Shown one piece after another: positions 24,676-33,825 of a stretch of DNA of 64,000 bases (within the stretch, counting starts at the first letter, position 1; each line of letters begins with the position of its first letter). The translations under genes and the position numbers were made by a program. This stretch comes from Bog-473 sp963828505 (lineage in GTDB: Bacteria > Actinomycetota > Acidimicrobiia > Acidimicrobiales > RAAP-2). Location: positions 45,873-109,872 of the forward strand of contig CAWHFM010000008.1 of NCBI GenBank assembly GCA_963828505.1, read 5' to 3'. Under the pieces are notes generated by a model. That model did no database searches and was not told the DNA's origin. It saw only the letters and a program-made list of their open reading frames with translations.

Positions 24676-25431
24676 GTGAGCTTTGAGAGTATGAACGCCG
24701 AGCTCTACCGCTTGGCCCCGAATGACTTCACGGCCGCTCGGAACGCAAGGGTGGCGGAGGCTCGCCAGTCGGGCAACACAGCGCTCGCCGCCTCGCTGAA
24801 GAAGTTGCGCAAACCCACCGTTGGCGCTTGGCTCGTCAACCTGTTATCCCAAGAACGCGCTCAAGACCTCGAGCGTTTGATCACCTTGGGCACTGAACTC
24901 CGAAGAGGCCAACACCGCGCTGACGGTGAAGTGATCCGTCGCGTCTCGAAGAAGAAGCGCGATGCCGTCGCCAAGCTTCTCGCAGAGGCGACATTGATGG
25001 CGAGCAACCGCGGACAGCCCGTTTCCGAGGCGGCTGCGATGGATCTCGAGGCGACCCTCGACGCCGCCTTCGCCGATCCGAGAGCCGCTGAATCCGTACG
25101 GGCTGGTCGCCTGACCACTGGGTTGCGCTATTCGGGCCTCGGGCTGGCCGACCCTGGTCCAGAGGCCCGCCATCGTGCCCCGAAAGTCGAACGATCCGGC
25201 GCGGCGATGGCGGCGGCAAAACGCGACCTCGAATTGGCCAACCGCGATGCGGCACGCGCCGACGCTGAAGTCGAAAAGGCTCGTCATGCCGTGGCATCAG
25301 CTGAGGACGATCTCAAAACACTCAAGGCAGCTGCCGCACTGGCCGTCCGCCGAGCGACTGACGCGCGACAAGAGTGCTGCTTCGGCGAAAAAGATGGTGA
25401 CGCGGTAGCCATAAGGCGTAGTGACTTCTGA
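24676..25431 (+). CDS. Conserved helical protein with C-terminal coiled coil
   Basis: 251 residues from GTG 24676 (ATG 24691 is an alternative). The N-terminal LAPNDFTAARNARVAEARQS and ASLKKLRKPTVGAWLVNLLS match a widespread actinobacterial family of unknown function. Residues about 165-230 form an Ala/Glu/Lys/Arg-rich coiled coil. The last 20 residues (ECCFGEKDGDAVAIRRSDF) are unlike the coiled coil; one base earlier the alternative frame gives KSAASAKKMVTR and a stop, so a single-base shift near 25373 is likely. The function is unknown. Confidence 0.75.
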   Translation: MSFESMNAELYRLAPNDFTAARNARVAEARQSGNTALAASLKKLRKPTVGAWLVNLLSQERAQDLERLITLGTELRRGQHRADGEVIRRVSKKKRDAVAKLLAEATLMASNRGQPVSEAAAMDLEATLDAAFADPRAAESVRAGRLTTGLRYSGLGLADPGPEARHRAPKVERSGAAMAAAKRDLELANRDAARADAEVEKARHAVASAEDDLKTLKAAAALAVRRATDARQECCFGEKDGDAVAIRRSDF

Positions 25432-25742
25432 AATTCCGGTGTATCACCAAAAGGCCCTTACTTTTGGTAGCCAGCGGATGCGAAGGGTGGTGTCCGTCTT
25501 CAAGACACGGCTGCTTCGCAGATCCGGCTCAGGAGGTCTCGACACGAATGGGCGCCTAGACGTTGGCGTCTGCAGCGGATCGAATCCACCGCTCTTCACC
25601 CAGATCTACGAGCGCGATTTCGACATCCGTCCGCGCGTCCCGAGTGACATCACCAGATACCCGCGTATACATCATTTCTGCGGAACGAGCAAAGTTCTTC
25701 GGGTTGCACCCTCGAGTGAGAACGACTAGACGATGGGTCTTC
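25432..25742. other. Non-coding stretch, nothing recognised
   Basis: No open frame here has a ribosome site or family-like sequence. It presumably holds the promoter and leader of the Rpf-like gene. I looked for a riboswitch-like or tRNA-like fold and saw none that holds. Confidence 0.3.
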
Positions 25743-26868
25743 GTGATAGTCGAGAGGTGTCGGACAACGACGCCAACTCTCCGATGGGGAGTTCGAAAGC
25801 TCGCCGGTGTCGGAATCGGAATGGTGAGCCTGACCCTGGGAACCGCGATCACCGCAACGGTGGTCTTGGCCCCAGGACCCGTCGCTGCCGACCCAGTGTC
25901 CGACCTCCAGGCGCAGGCGGCCCAGATCGCCCAGGATCTCGTGCTGGAGCAACTTCAGATCGGCGCTTACCAACAGCACTACGACGTCGACGTGGCCAAA
26001 GTCCAACGGGTCGAGGCGGAGATCCGATCGCGTCAGATTCAGATCCAAGTCGACGTGAAGAGGGTGAGTACGCGATCGCAAACGGCTCGAGACTGAAGCG
26101 GTATCGGCCTACATAAACATGTACCCGGAGCTCAACGGGTCCTCGGCCGCAATGTTCGAAGGGAACCAGAACGCCACGCTTGCGAGAGGGGTATACGAAG
26201 AAGTGGCCAGCGGAGATATCACCCTGACCATCGACGTTCTCCATACCGACAGCAACGAATTACATGCCGAACGTGCCACGCTCGAACGACAAGAGACACA
26301 GGACCAAGCGACCACCAACCAGGAGGCAGAGCTGGCAACAGCGGCACGGCAGACCGGAGTCGAGCTCCAGTCCAAGCAATCCGAGATCACCGGCGAGCTC
26401 GCAGTCGCCGTCGCCCAGCAGCAGGCAGCACAGGCTGCTGCCGCCGCAGCAGCGGTTCGCGCCGCACAGGCTGCGGCTGCAGCGTCCGCTCCGCCCACCT
26501 CATTCCCGGCGAACGGGACTACGTCGAGCACAACTCGACCAGCGCCTCCCGCCACCACCTCCACGACAGCACAGGGGAGCGCCACCAGTACTTCGTCCGG
26601 CGACCCTGCCCTGCCTCCATTTCTCCAATGCGTCCTGCAGGCCGAGTCAGGCGGCAACTACGCCGCGGTTTCACCGGGAGGCACGTACATGGGCGGTTTC
26701 CAGTTCAGCCAGGCCACTTGGAACGAAGCGGCCCAGCTGGCCGGCATGCCGCAGCTCATCAACCTCCCCCCGAACAAGGCCACTCCGGCCGAGCAGGACG
26801 ACCTCGCGATCGCGCTCTACGACGCCGACGGCGAGCAGTCCTGGAACGACTCCTGTCGGACTAACTGA
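25743..26868 (+). pseudogene. Secreted Rpf/transglycosylase-like protein, frame broken once
   Basis: Two consecutive open frames make one protein. The first (from about GTG 25743) has a signal sequence (VSLTLGTAITATVVLAPGPVA) and a coiled coil starting DPVSDLQAQAAQIAQDL. The second, in frame from about 26070 to 26868, continues with RKRLETEAVSAYINMY, more coiled coil, an Ala/Gln tract, a Ser/Thr/Pro linker and a transglycosylase-like domain LQCVLQAESGGNYAAVSPGG / GGFQFSQATWNEAA (catalytic Glu in AESGG). One base shift near 26060-26070 separates them. Such proteins cleave peptidoglycan in growth or resuscitation. Decay or a sequencing error are both possible. Confidence 0.7.
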
Positions 26869-26980
26869 TTCGATCACGTCACCACTGCGCGGCCCTCCTC
26901 CGGGGGTGGGCGGCACGTCACTGCAGGCCGCCGCACGCCGGTGCGGTATCCCCACTGAGCGTGCTTTCCGGTTCGTCGGT

Positions 26981-27997
26981 TCAAGGCACGTCGAATGGCT
27001 CCTCCGAGGATGCTTCGCTGTCGCCCTGAAAGCGCTTCAACCAATCGCCCAACTGCCGGCCGAGACCCTGGACGCCACCCGCGGTGCGTTCGAGAACTCC
27101 GGAGAAACGCTCCCGATAGTGGATCACGGCGGCATCGAACTCTGCCGACGGAGGGGATTCGTCGCCGCGCCGTACGTAGTCTCCGCTCGTGATTCGATCG
27201 AATTCCCCCGAACGCACCCAGGCATTGAGTTCCTTGACACGACGAACGGCGACGGGATGGGTGAGGCTCAACTCGGACCAGAAACGTGCTTGGCGAGAGA
27301 AGAGATCCTCTTCATCTTCGTAGGCGTCGGCCTGCTCTAAGAAGGCATCGAAGTTCATTCCGGGTAGAGCGCCACCAGCCAGACGCATGAGCACGTGACA
27401 TGGAACGAGCGGATCTCCCATCACCAGCGCGGCCGCTCTATCTGAGGACATCTCGGCGGCCCGGGCCCATTCGAGCAGCGCGTAATACATGCCTCGCACC
27501 GGCAGCCCGAGGAGCAATGACTTGGGAAGCGCACCCTTCATGAACTGATGGAGGAGCACCAGAGCAGTGGTGTAATAAGTGTGTTCGGAGAGTACGTGCC
27601 CGACTTCATGGCCGAGCACTGCTTGGGTTTCCGGCGCTGTGTACGAGCTGATGACAGACGAGTTGACGACGACGATCGGCGTCTTCGCGCCTATGGCCAT
27701 CGCGTTGACCTCTGGGTCATTGATCACGTAGAGATCCGGAGTACGTTCGAGGTCCAGTATCGAGATGCACTCGACATACTGCTCCCAGACCTGCGGGATC
27801 TGATGCTCGCCGAGGCGGACCGCATTTCCAATGACGATCTGCCGTGTACGTCTTTCGTGACCCAAATCGGTGAGTCTTTTCACAACCGTGTCGAGAAGCG
27901 GCACCGCGTGCAAGGCAGACGTCGCGGCACGGTCAGCTGGGTGCTCGTATGCCTTGGGGCTGATGCCTTTGAAATGGCGCGTCAGTTCAGCTGTCAC
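26981..27997 (-). CDS. M48 family zinc metallopeptidase
   Basis: 338 residues. HEVGH (130-134) is the zinc motif, followed by a hydrophobic segment (TTALVLLHQFM) and EWARAAEMSSDRAAALVMGD, which provides the third ligand Glu. VINDPEVNAMAIGAKTPIVVVN is the typical preceding strand region of M48 peptidases. No clear N-terminal signal is seen, so it is probably cytoplasmic or peripheral. LTHPVAVRRVKELNAWVRSG is the usual M48 C-terminal helix. It is convergent with the Rpf-like gene. Confidence 0.9.
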   Translation of the reverse strand: MTAELTRHFKGISPKAYEHPADRAATSALHAVPLLDTVVKRLTDLGHERRTRQIVIGNAVRLGEHQIPQVWEQYVECISILDLERTPDLYVINDPEVNAMAIGAKTPIVVVNSSVISSYTAPETQAVLGHEVGHVLSEHTYYTTALVLLHQFMKGALPKSLLLGLPVRGMYYALLEWARAAEMSSDRAAALVMGDPLVPCHVLMRLAGGALPGMNFDAFLEQADAYEDEEDLFSRQARFWSELSLTHPVAVRRVKELNAWVRSGEFDRITSGDYVRRGDESPPSAEFDAAVIHYRERFSGVLERTAGGVQGLGRQLGDWLKRFQGDSEASSEEPFDVP

Positions 27998-28097
27998 TGC
28001 TTCCCATTCGCTCGCTTTCGGATCATCCTACGAGATGAAAGTCACCCGAATCTGTGCGATGCCAAGCCACTGGGAGGGCTGACCGGCGGCCTGGTGG

Positions 28098-28466
28098 CTA
28101 GTGGAAACGCCGTCGCCGTTCCAGCTCAGCGCCAGTGGGGGGAGACCCTGGCGGAGCGCCGTCCAGATTGGCAGCAATTGCGTCCCGCACCAGTAAGACC
28201 GCGAATTCGACGTCCGCAGCGGATTCGACTCTGACTTCGAGCCAATCCGACGAAGCGGATCGAAGCGCGATCCTGGGGTCGCCTTGCAGTCCAGATCGCC
28301 GACCGCGAATGACCTTCTTGGTGAGGCGCACGTCAAGGGTTCGATCGTTGTCTGCGTGAGCCACCTCTCGCGCACCGACCCAGACAGCTGGTCCGGGGGA
28401 AAACGATCCCTCACCCATCACGGCGTCGTCCAAATCCGCAAGCCGCCAGAACAGCTCTTCCATCAT
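28098..28466 (-). CDS. Luciferase-domain (DUF5519-like) small protein
   Basis: 122 residues from ATG 28466 (a second ATG follows). The core AVWVGAREVAHADNDRTLDV, LTKKVIRGRR and SDWLEVRVESAADVEFAVLL matches the small domain called luciferase in DUF5519-type proteins, where a two-residue x-H-x-H-like patch occurs; no luminescence role is implied. It lies 100 bases past the M48 start on the same strand and after the GntR gene. The function is unknown. Confidence 0.7.
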   Translation of the reverse strand: MMEELFWRLADLDDAVMGEGSFSPGPAVWVGAREVAHADNDRTLDVRLTKKVIRGRRSGLQGDPRIALRSASSDWLEVRVESAADVEFAVLLVRDAIAANLDGAPPGSPPTGAELERRRRFH

Positions 28467-28571
28467 GGTGGCGAATCTAGAACCCGGACTGCCCTGGTGT
28501 CGCCGGCACAAGGATGCCGAGCCATAGGGTGATGGTGAAGACCGGCTCCGCCCGCCTCACGGTGTTGAGCA

Positions 28572-29378
28572 TCAAGACCGACGCGACATCGGAGTACCGA
28601 CCACTTCGACCTTCTTCGTATTTGCCGCACCACTCGGTCGATCGGCGGCAAAACGGTAGCCATTTGGCTCAGAGAACTCGGTCACCAGGCTGAAGCGATC
28701 CGCTCGGAGCAAGGTGTGACGCCACTCAACTGGTTGATCGTTCCGGCACCCTAGGCGTTCGATCACGAAGGCGGCATGGCGCGATGACATTGCGAGTGTC
28801 TCTCGGTCCCCCCTGTCCGGCACGATGGCCCGGATCGTTTCCCTGCCTCCGGTCAATGAGATGTCGACGTGTTTGGCCAACTCCTCGTACAACGCGGTGT
28901 GGGAGAAGTCCACCTTCAGCAGAGGTCTTCCGATGGTGGCGGGCATCCACACACGATCGAGCGCCAGTGGCGTCCCGTCGGCGAGGCGGAGTCGCTCGAG
29001 ATAGAACAGCGGCTCATCAGTTGCCAGAGCGAGGTGTACGGCGACGTCGGGATCCTGGCGGATCTCACGGACACGGATCACGCTGCGTTGTTCGAGCCCG
29101 GAGTCCTCCACCGAGGCAAAGAGGCTGTAGAGAGCGCCAACGGATTGTTCGATCTCGGGCGGAACAGCCACTCGAGGCCTGCGGCCGCGCTCCGCCACGA
29201 CTACCCCGTCGTCGCGTAGTCGGCGTAAGGCCTCACGCACGGTGTTGCGACTGACCTTGTACTCGCCGACCAGGAACATCTCACCGGGAAACCAGCCCTC
29301 AAACTCGCCCTCCTGCAACCGCCGAAGGAGATCTCGTTGAAGCTGAGACCAGAGCGGCTCGGCGCTCGCTCGATCCAT
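28572..29378 (-). CDS. GntR family regulator (HutC/UTRA type)
   Basis: 268 residues from ATG 29378. The winged HTH has LQRDLLRRLQEGEFEGWFPG, then VSRNTVREALRRLRDDGVV as recognition helix, then a UTRA domain (about 95-250) with ALDRVWMPATIGRPLLKVDF and VEWRHTLLRADRFSLVTEF. UTRA regulators bind small ligands. It is divergent from the persulfide-dioxygenase remnant and YeiH, so it probably regulates that sulfur locus through the 29431-29470 region. Confidence 0.9.
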   Translation of the reverse strand: MDRASAEPLWSQLQRDLLRRLQEGEFEGWFPGEMFLVGEYKVSRNTVREALRRLRDDGVVVAERGRRPRVAVPPEIEQSVGALYSLFASVEDSGLEQRSVIRVREIRQDPDVAVHLALATDEPLFYLERLRLADGTPLALDRVWMPATIGRPLLKVDFSHTALYEELAKHVDISLTGGRETIRAIVPDRGDRETLAMSSRHAAFVIERLGCRNDQPVEWRHTLLRADRFSLVTEFSEPNGYRFAADRPSGAANTKKVEVVGTPMSRRS

Positions 29379-29430
29379 GCTCTCGCTGCGGGCAAGAGTC
29401 ACGGATTCGCGCCTTCCCCGCCCTCTGCAT

Positions 29431-29492
29431 CTAGGTATAATGTACCAACATTCGGACATTCCAACATTTCGACCAGCATACCTGGAGGTCAG
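29431..29492 (+). promoter_or_regulatory. Divergent promoter region with CCAACATT repeats
   Basis: A consensus TATAAT lies at 29436-29441. It overlaps an inverted pair AATGT-ACCA-ACATT (29440-29453) and two CCAACATT direct repeats (29445 and 29461) about 16 bp apart, good candidates for the GntR operator. GGAGG at 29484-29488 is the ribosome site of ATG 29493. On the minus strand TTGGAA and ATTATA at 17-base spacing could serve gntR. Confidence 0.5.
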
Positions 29493-30099
29493 ATGGTCAA
29501 CGTCGAGGTCCTAGCGACCGACGAGCTCGGCGACCGGAGTTATGTGGCCCACGACGGAGAGCTCGCCGTGGTCGTCGATCCCAGCGTGACATCGAGCGAA
29601 TGGAGGCCAACCTGATGAATCTGGGGCTCGAATGCGTGCTCGTCGCGCTGTACCGGACTCACGGCTTCGGTTGTTACCGCGGGGGCCTCCGTTGACTCTG
29701 CTCGGCGAGGATCCGGACCGAATATCGGCTGCCCGCCGTCAACTTGTTGGCCTCGACGCCGATGAACTGACCGGAGCCGCCGTGGGAACGCCTCATGCGA
29801 TCGCGCCAAACCTCGAGCGTCGGACGCATCCCGTTGCCAATGTTTCAGAACTCGGTCGTCATCCCGACGCGGTGGTGGTTGATGTCCGCAGTGATGACGA
29901 GCGGATCGAATCCCACCTCCCTGGCTCCGTACACGTGCCACTACATCTCTTGCTCGAGCGCATTCGCACTCTGCCCTCCGGAACATTGTGGGTACATTGC
30001 GTCAGCGGACATCGGGCCAGCATCGCGGCAAGTCTGCCGGACCGCGCCGGTCGAGGAGTTGTGCTGATCGACGACGATTTCGCCGTGCTCGGCGCCTGA
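29493..30099 (+). pseudogene. Persulfide dioxygenase-type MBL-rhodanese fusion, degraded
   Basis: The N-terminus VEVLATDELGDRSYVAHDGE and LAVVVDP is that of metallo-beta-lactamase/rhodanese fusions. A one-base loss near 29585 shifts the frame (QRDIERMEANLMNLGLEC follows), and most of the MBL domain, including the HxHxDH metal motif, is deleted. The C-terminal rhodanese domain survives (AVVVDVRSDDERIESHLPGS; active loop HCVSGHRASIA with the catalytic Cys). Intact homologues oxidise glutathione or other persulfides to sulfite. Here the dioxygenase part is lost, although a free rhodanese domain might still be made from an internal start. Confidence 0.75.
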
Positions 30100-30118
30100 T
30101 CGATTCTGGAATCGGGGG

Positions 30119-31213
30119 GTGACACGCGCGCCGGCTGGCCCAGATACGACGGAGACCGGCTCGCAATCAGATCCTGCTCGAACCGAGACGCCCTCCCCGC
30201 TGAACTCGAGAATTCGTATCGCCTTACCAGGTCTTGCTCTCACTTGTGCTCTGGCCGGGGCCGCCACCGTCATCGGCCACCTCGTTCCCGTGCTCGGCCC
30301 CCCTGTCGTGGCCGTGGTCGGGGGAATCATCATCTCAATCTTCCGGACGCCATCGACCGCTCTACGACCAGGTCTGCGCTTCTCATCGAAGTTCGTCCTT
30401 CAAGGTTCGATCGTGATCCTTGGGACCGGGCTCTCAATTGGTCAGGTCCTGCACACCGGTGTGTCGTCACTGCCCGTGCTTCTTGGCTCCCTTGCCGTGG
30501 CTCTCATCGGAGCGACACTCTTGGGCCGGGCGTTGTCGATCGACCGCGATCTCCGGACCCTGATCGGTGTGGGCACGGGCATCTGCGGCGCATCTGCCAT
30601 AGCCGCCACCGATGCGGTGATTGCGGCTGCGGTGGTGGATGTTTCCTACGCAATCTCGACCATCTTCACCTTTAACGTCGTTGCCGTCCTCACCTTTCCG
30701 ACCCTGGGTCACCTCATCGGACTCTCGCCGCACTCGTTCGGCCTGTGGGCTGGCACCGCCATCAACGACATGTCCTCGGTGGTGGCAGCTTCTTCGATTT
30801 TCGGACATGGCGCCACGTCGTACGCGGTAGTAGTCAAACTCACCCGTACGCTCATGATCGTCCCGATCTGCCTGGGATTGGGAGCGTGGCGCTCTCGACG
30901 TGTGGAGTCATCCAATCTCGATGACGATGAACCGATCCGCTTCCGCCTTCGACAGATTGTGCCGGGATTCATCCTCTGGTTCCTGCTCGCCGTCGGTCTC
31001 AACAGCCTCGGACTCGTACCGAGCTCAGTTCATGCCTCCCTGAACGAAGTCGCCCAGGTCATGATCACCGTCGCCCTTGGCGCGATCGGTCTCTCGACCA
31101 ACGTCAAGGACATCAGGCAGACCGGGTTCAAGCCACTGGCCTTGGGAGCCGTGCTCTGGCTCTTGGTCGCCGAAACCAGCCTTGCGCTTCAGGCGATAAC
31201 CGGAACTGTCTGA
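30119..31213 (+). CDS. YeiH family putative sulfate/sulfite exporter
   Basis: 364 residues, about ten hydrophobic segments, from GTG 30119. GLALTCALAGAATVIGHLVP, FILQGSIVILGTGLS-like FVLQGSIVILGTGLSIGQVL, GVGTGICGASAIAATDAVI and GLWAGTAINDMSSVVAASS are conserved in the YeiH (UPF0324) family. It follows the persulfide-dioxygenase remnant by 19 bases, which fits export of sulfite or sulfate made by persulfide oxidation. The gene itself is intact. Transport substrate is inferred from context, not sequence. Confidence 0.88.
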   Translation: MTRAPAGPDTTETGSQSDPARTETPSPLNSRIRIALPGLALTCALAGAATVIGHLVPVLGPPVVAVVGGIIISIFRTPSTALRPGLRFSSKFVLQGSIVILGTGLSIGQVLHTGVSSLPVLLGSLAVALIGATLLGRALSIDRDLRTLIGVGTGICGASAIAATDAVIAAAVVDVSYAISTIFTFNVVAVLTFPTLGHLIGLSPHSFGLWAGTAINDMSSVVAASSIFGHGATSYAVVVKLTRTLMIVPICLGLGAWRSRRVESSNLDDDEPIRFRLRQIVPGFILWFLLAVGLNSLGLVPSSVHASLNEVAQVMITVALGAIGLSTNVKDIRQTGFKPLALGAVLWLLVAETSLALQAITGTV

Positions 31214-31375
31214 GTATGAGGTCTGGCGAATAGGCGTGAAGCCGGGCTCCGTCGGTCGCTCCGGTTGATGCGCTTTGCGGTGTGTACCGGGCGACAACGT
31301 CTGACATCGCGCGCTGGCCACGGGCAGATCCACAACGACGGCTCCATTGGGTTCGTCTATCCGGCGCCGGTCCTA

Positions 31376-32422
31376 CTACTCCTCCAACAGGGCTGTGCTC
31401 GCCTCTTCGAGTCGCGTGCGAGCGGCGTCTTGATCAGGTCGAGCGATGCCCTGCACATCGAGCGAATGCTCGCACCGAGCCGTGTACGCCAGGGTGTAGA
31501 GAGCCGCTGCTCGCGCTGCCCTGAGCTGGACGGTAGTGAGCGGGCGGCTTCTCGCACGCTGATAGTCGTTCATGAAGGCCAGTACGTCATCACTGGCCGG
31601 GAACTCCGTTCCACCGGGATCTGCCGTCACGGACCAGGTCATCGCCGCCTGTCCGAGCGCGGTGCTCTCACGAACCAGGGCCAGGCTGTCCCAGTCGTAG
31701 ACCGCTTGGAGTCGCTCCTCGTCGAAACGAACATTGCGGGCCGACCAGTCCGTGTGGGCAACGACCGCGGCGCTCTCGCCTTGCTCGCGTGCCAGCAGCG
31801 CCAGGCGGGCCAGGTCGTCGATCCACCCCGCGCCCGCTGCGGTGGCGTCGAAATCGAAGAGGGGGCTGTGAGGTTCGGGGTAGAGCCGCTCATCGACCGT
31901 CCGCAACGGATGGGAGGCCAGCGCTTCGACGCCATCTAGTTGGAGGCAGAGGGCTATCTGGAGGGACAGGCCCCGAGCCGACACCTCCCGTTCCCGCGCC
32001 GATCTGCCGGGATGCATGCCCGGATCGGCGATCCAGCTCTCGACCAGGGCAAGATTCGGTCGATCCGCCGCAAACTGAGTCGGGCCGAGACGGGGGCGTG
32101 GACACGGGATGCCTCCGTCGGCAACTCGCTCTTGCGACCTCTGGACGGCGCTGAGCAGCGGAGAGCTCCAACGTCTCTGGTAGACCTTGATCACAACGTC
32201 GTCGCCCGACTCCAGGTGGACTCCGAGAACACACCCTGCTGAGGCCACGTAGAAGAGCGCGCCTTCCGGTCGCGCTTCGAGCCGCTCGGCACAGAAGCGC
32301 TCGAAGAGGTGAGCTACCTCACCGGGGCTGTCGGTTCCCAGCACGTCACGCTCGATGGCGCCTACGCCCGCACCTGCCCAACGGGCGAAGTGGGCCTCCA
32401 CCGCGGCTTCGACCGACTCCAC
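31376..32422 (-). CDS. Phosphotransferase family protein (APH-like)
   Basis: 348 residues from GTG 32422. The catalytic loop VVAHTDWSARNVRFD (HxDxxxxN) and LQAVYDWDSLALV (the metal-binding DWD) are clear. GDDVVIKVYQRRW supplies the ATP-lysine strand. This is the aminoglycoside phosphotransferase/choline kinase fold; most such actinobacterial proteins have unknown small-molecule substrates, so resistance is not claimed. It is divergent from the PhyH fusion gene with a 124-base shared upstream region. Confidence 0.87.
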   Translation of the reverse strand: MESVEAAVEAHFARWAGAGVGAIERDVLGTDSPGEVAHLFERFCAERLEARPEGALFYVASAGCVLGVHLESGDDVVIKVYQRRWSSPLLSAVQRSQERVADGGIPCPRPRLGPTQFAADRPNLALVESWIADPGMHPGRSAREREVSARGLSLQIALCLQLDGVEALASHPLRTVDERLYPEPHSPLFDFDATAAGAGWIDDLARLALLAREQGESAAVVAHTDWSARNVRFDEERLQAVYDWDSLALVRESTALGQAAMTWSVTADPGGTEFPASDDVLAFMNDYQRARSRPLTTVQLRAARAAALYTLAYTARCEHSLDVQGIARPDQDAARTRLEEASTALLEE

Positions 32423-32546
32423 GGAACCATTCTCGCGGCGGCACGATCGGTCGTGGTTGATCCGCGCTCGTGCTCTCTCGAACTCGATTCTTCCCGTCGA
32501 ATACAAGTTCGGGACATCCCAGGTCGTCCCCGGTACTCTGGTGGTG

Positions 32547-33761
32547 ATGACCGTCGATCTGCGCACTCGTTACGACGACGACGTCGAGCCGATCGACGTC
32601 GTAGAGCTGTTCGAGGACCGTCTCCCCCTACTCTCGGAGCAGCGGTCCTTCTTGGCGGTCCCGGGCGCGCTCGAGCTCGGGGTCAGGACCTTGACGGTCG
32701 AGACCCCGCCGGGGTCGTGGACGTTGAGCATCGTGGGTGACGCGATCCGGGTCGTACGAGGGTCCGGGGGCGACGCCACGGTCCGGCTCGACGAGTCGGA
32801 GCTCCGTGACGTCATCGACGACCTGCGGACGCCGATGACGCTGTTCACGGCAGGAACCCTTGACATGCCACGCGGCCGTCTCGAGGATTTCCTCGATTGG
32901 TGGGTCGTGCTTCGCTCGTTGTTCGATGGGCGGTCCGTTCACACCGCTGGTTCGATCGAGTTCAGCGACCGCCGCGGACAGCCCCTCGACCTGCATCGCT
33001 CGTTCGCGCCGGACGATGAACCGGCTGAAGCCGCGCATTTTCTGGCCGAAGCCGGATACCTCCACCTCACCGACGTGTTCAGCCCGGAGGAGATGGAGCA
33101 AGTCTCCGCCGACATGGACGCCGCCCTTCCTTTCTACCAGCAGGACGACGGCCGTTCGTGGTGGGCTACGACTGCAGGCGGCGAGCAGCGTCCCGTCCGT
33201 CTCCAGTGGTTCCACGAGCACAGTGCCACGACGGCGGCCATCCTCGCGGACGATCGCCTGCTGCGCATCGCCTCGCTCACGGGTGACGGTCATCGGCGGC
33301 GGGTTGACGGCAACTTGATTGAGGCACTCATCAAGCCCATCGGCGTCGTCGAAGGGATCTCAGACGTGCCCTGGCACAAGGACTGCAGCCTGGGGCGTCA
33401 CTCGTACCAGTGCTGCGCGCTCACGGTCGGGATCTCGGTCACCGGCGCCGACGAACGGTCCGGCCAGCTGGCGGTCGTGGCGGGTTCTCACCGCGCCCTC
33501 GTCCAACCCGCTTTTTTCCGTCGAACATGGGGCCTACCGGAAGTCCCCCTGCCGACCCGGACCGGCGACGTCACCGTCCACTGTTCCTGCACCATGCACA
33601 TGAGCCATCCACCGATCGAACGTGAACGGCGGGTCATGTACACGGGCTTCGGCCTGCCACCTCGCCCGGGCGAGACGATGCCCAGAAACGCGGCGGACCT
33701 CTCGCGGGTCCGAGAGCAGGCCTACAAGACCGTGAACCAAGCTCCTGGCTTCGTCCGCTGA
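32547..33761 (+). CDS. SCP2-like domain fused to PhyH-type Fe(II)/2OG dioxygenase
   Basis: 404 residues from ATG 32547. The N-terminal about 155 residues resemble an SCP2 sterol-carrier fold (SWTLSIVGDAIRVVRG, TPMTLFTAGTLDMPRGRLED). Then the PhyH dioxygenase begins at FLAEAGYLHLTDVFSPEEME. His277 and Asp279 in PWHKDCSLG, and His354 in MHMSHPP, are the likely 2-His-1-carboxylate iron ligands, with an Arg in ERERRVMYTGF for 2-oxoglutarate. It probably hydroxylates a lipid held by the SCP2 domain; that link is inference. The Fur-KatG operon follows. Confidence 0.85.
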   Translation: MTVDLRTRYDDDVEPIDVVELFEDRLPLLSEQRSFLAVPGALELGVRTLTVETPPGSWTLSIVGDAIRVVRGSGGDATVRLDESELRDVIDDLRTPMTLFTAGTLDMPRGRLEDFLDWWVVLRSLFDGRSVHTAGSIEFSDRRGQPLDLHRSFAPDDEPAEAAHFLAEAGYLHLTDVFSPEEMEQVSADMDAALPFYQQDDGRSWWATTAGGEQRPVRLQWFHEHSATTAAILADDRLLRIASLTGDGHRRRVDGNLIEALIKPIGVVEGISDVPWHKDCSLGRHSYQCCALTVGISVTGADERSGQLAVVAGSHRALVQPAFFRRTWGLPEVPLPTRTGDVTVHCSCTMHMSHPPIERERRVMYTGFGLPPRPGETMPRNAADLSRVREQAYKTVNQAPGFVR

Positions 33762-33790
33762 GTCCGCCTCCACGGGATCCTGCTCGACTC

Positions 33791-33819
33791 TTGACACGGT
33801 CCAGAATCAGACAAAAGAT
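33791..33819 (+). promoter_or_regulatory. Promoter for fur-katG, probably leaderless
   Basis: A consensus TTGACA (33791-33796) and AAAGAT (33814-33819) are 17 bases apart. Transcription would start near 33826, which is the first base of the GTG start of fur. A leaderless mRNA, common in actinobacteria, is therefore likely. Confidence 0.55.
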
Positions 33820-33825
33820 GATGAA

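Noticed and set aside
25500..25640. tRNA- or tmRNA-like T-arm near GATCGAATCC
   Set aside because: No acceptor or anticodon stem can be folded around it.
31376..32422. Antibiotic resistance by aminoglycoside phosphotransferase
   Set aside because: Only the general kinase fold is supported; no residues specific to aminoglycoside enzymes can be claimed.
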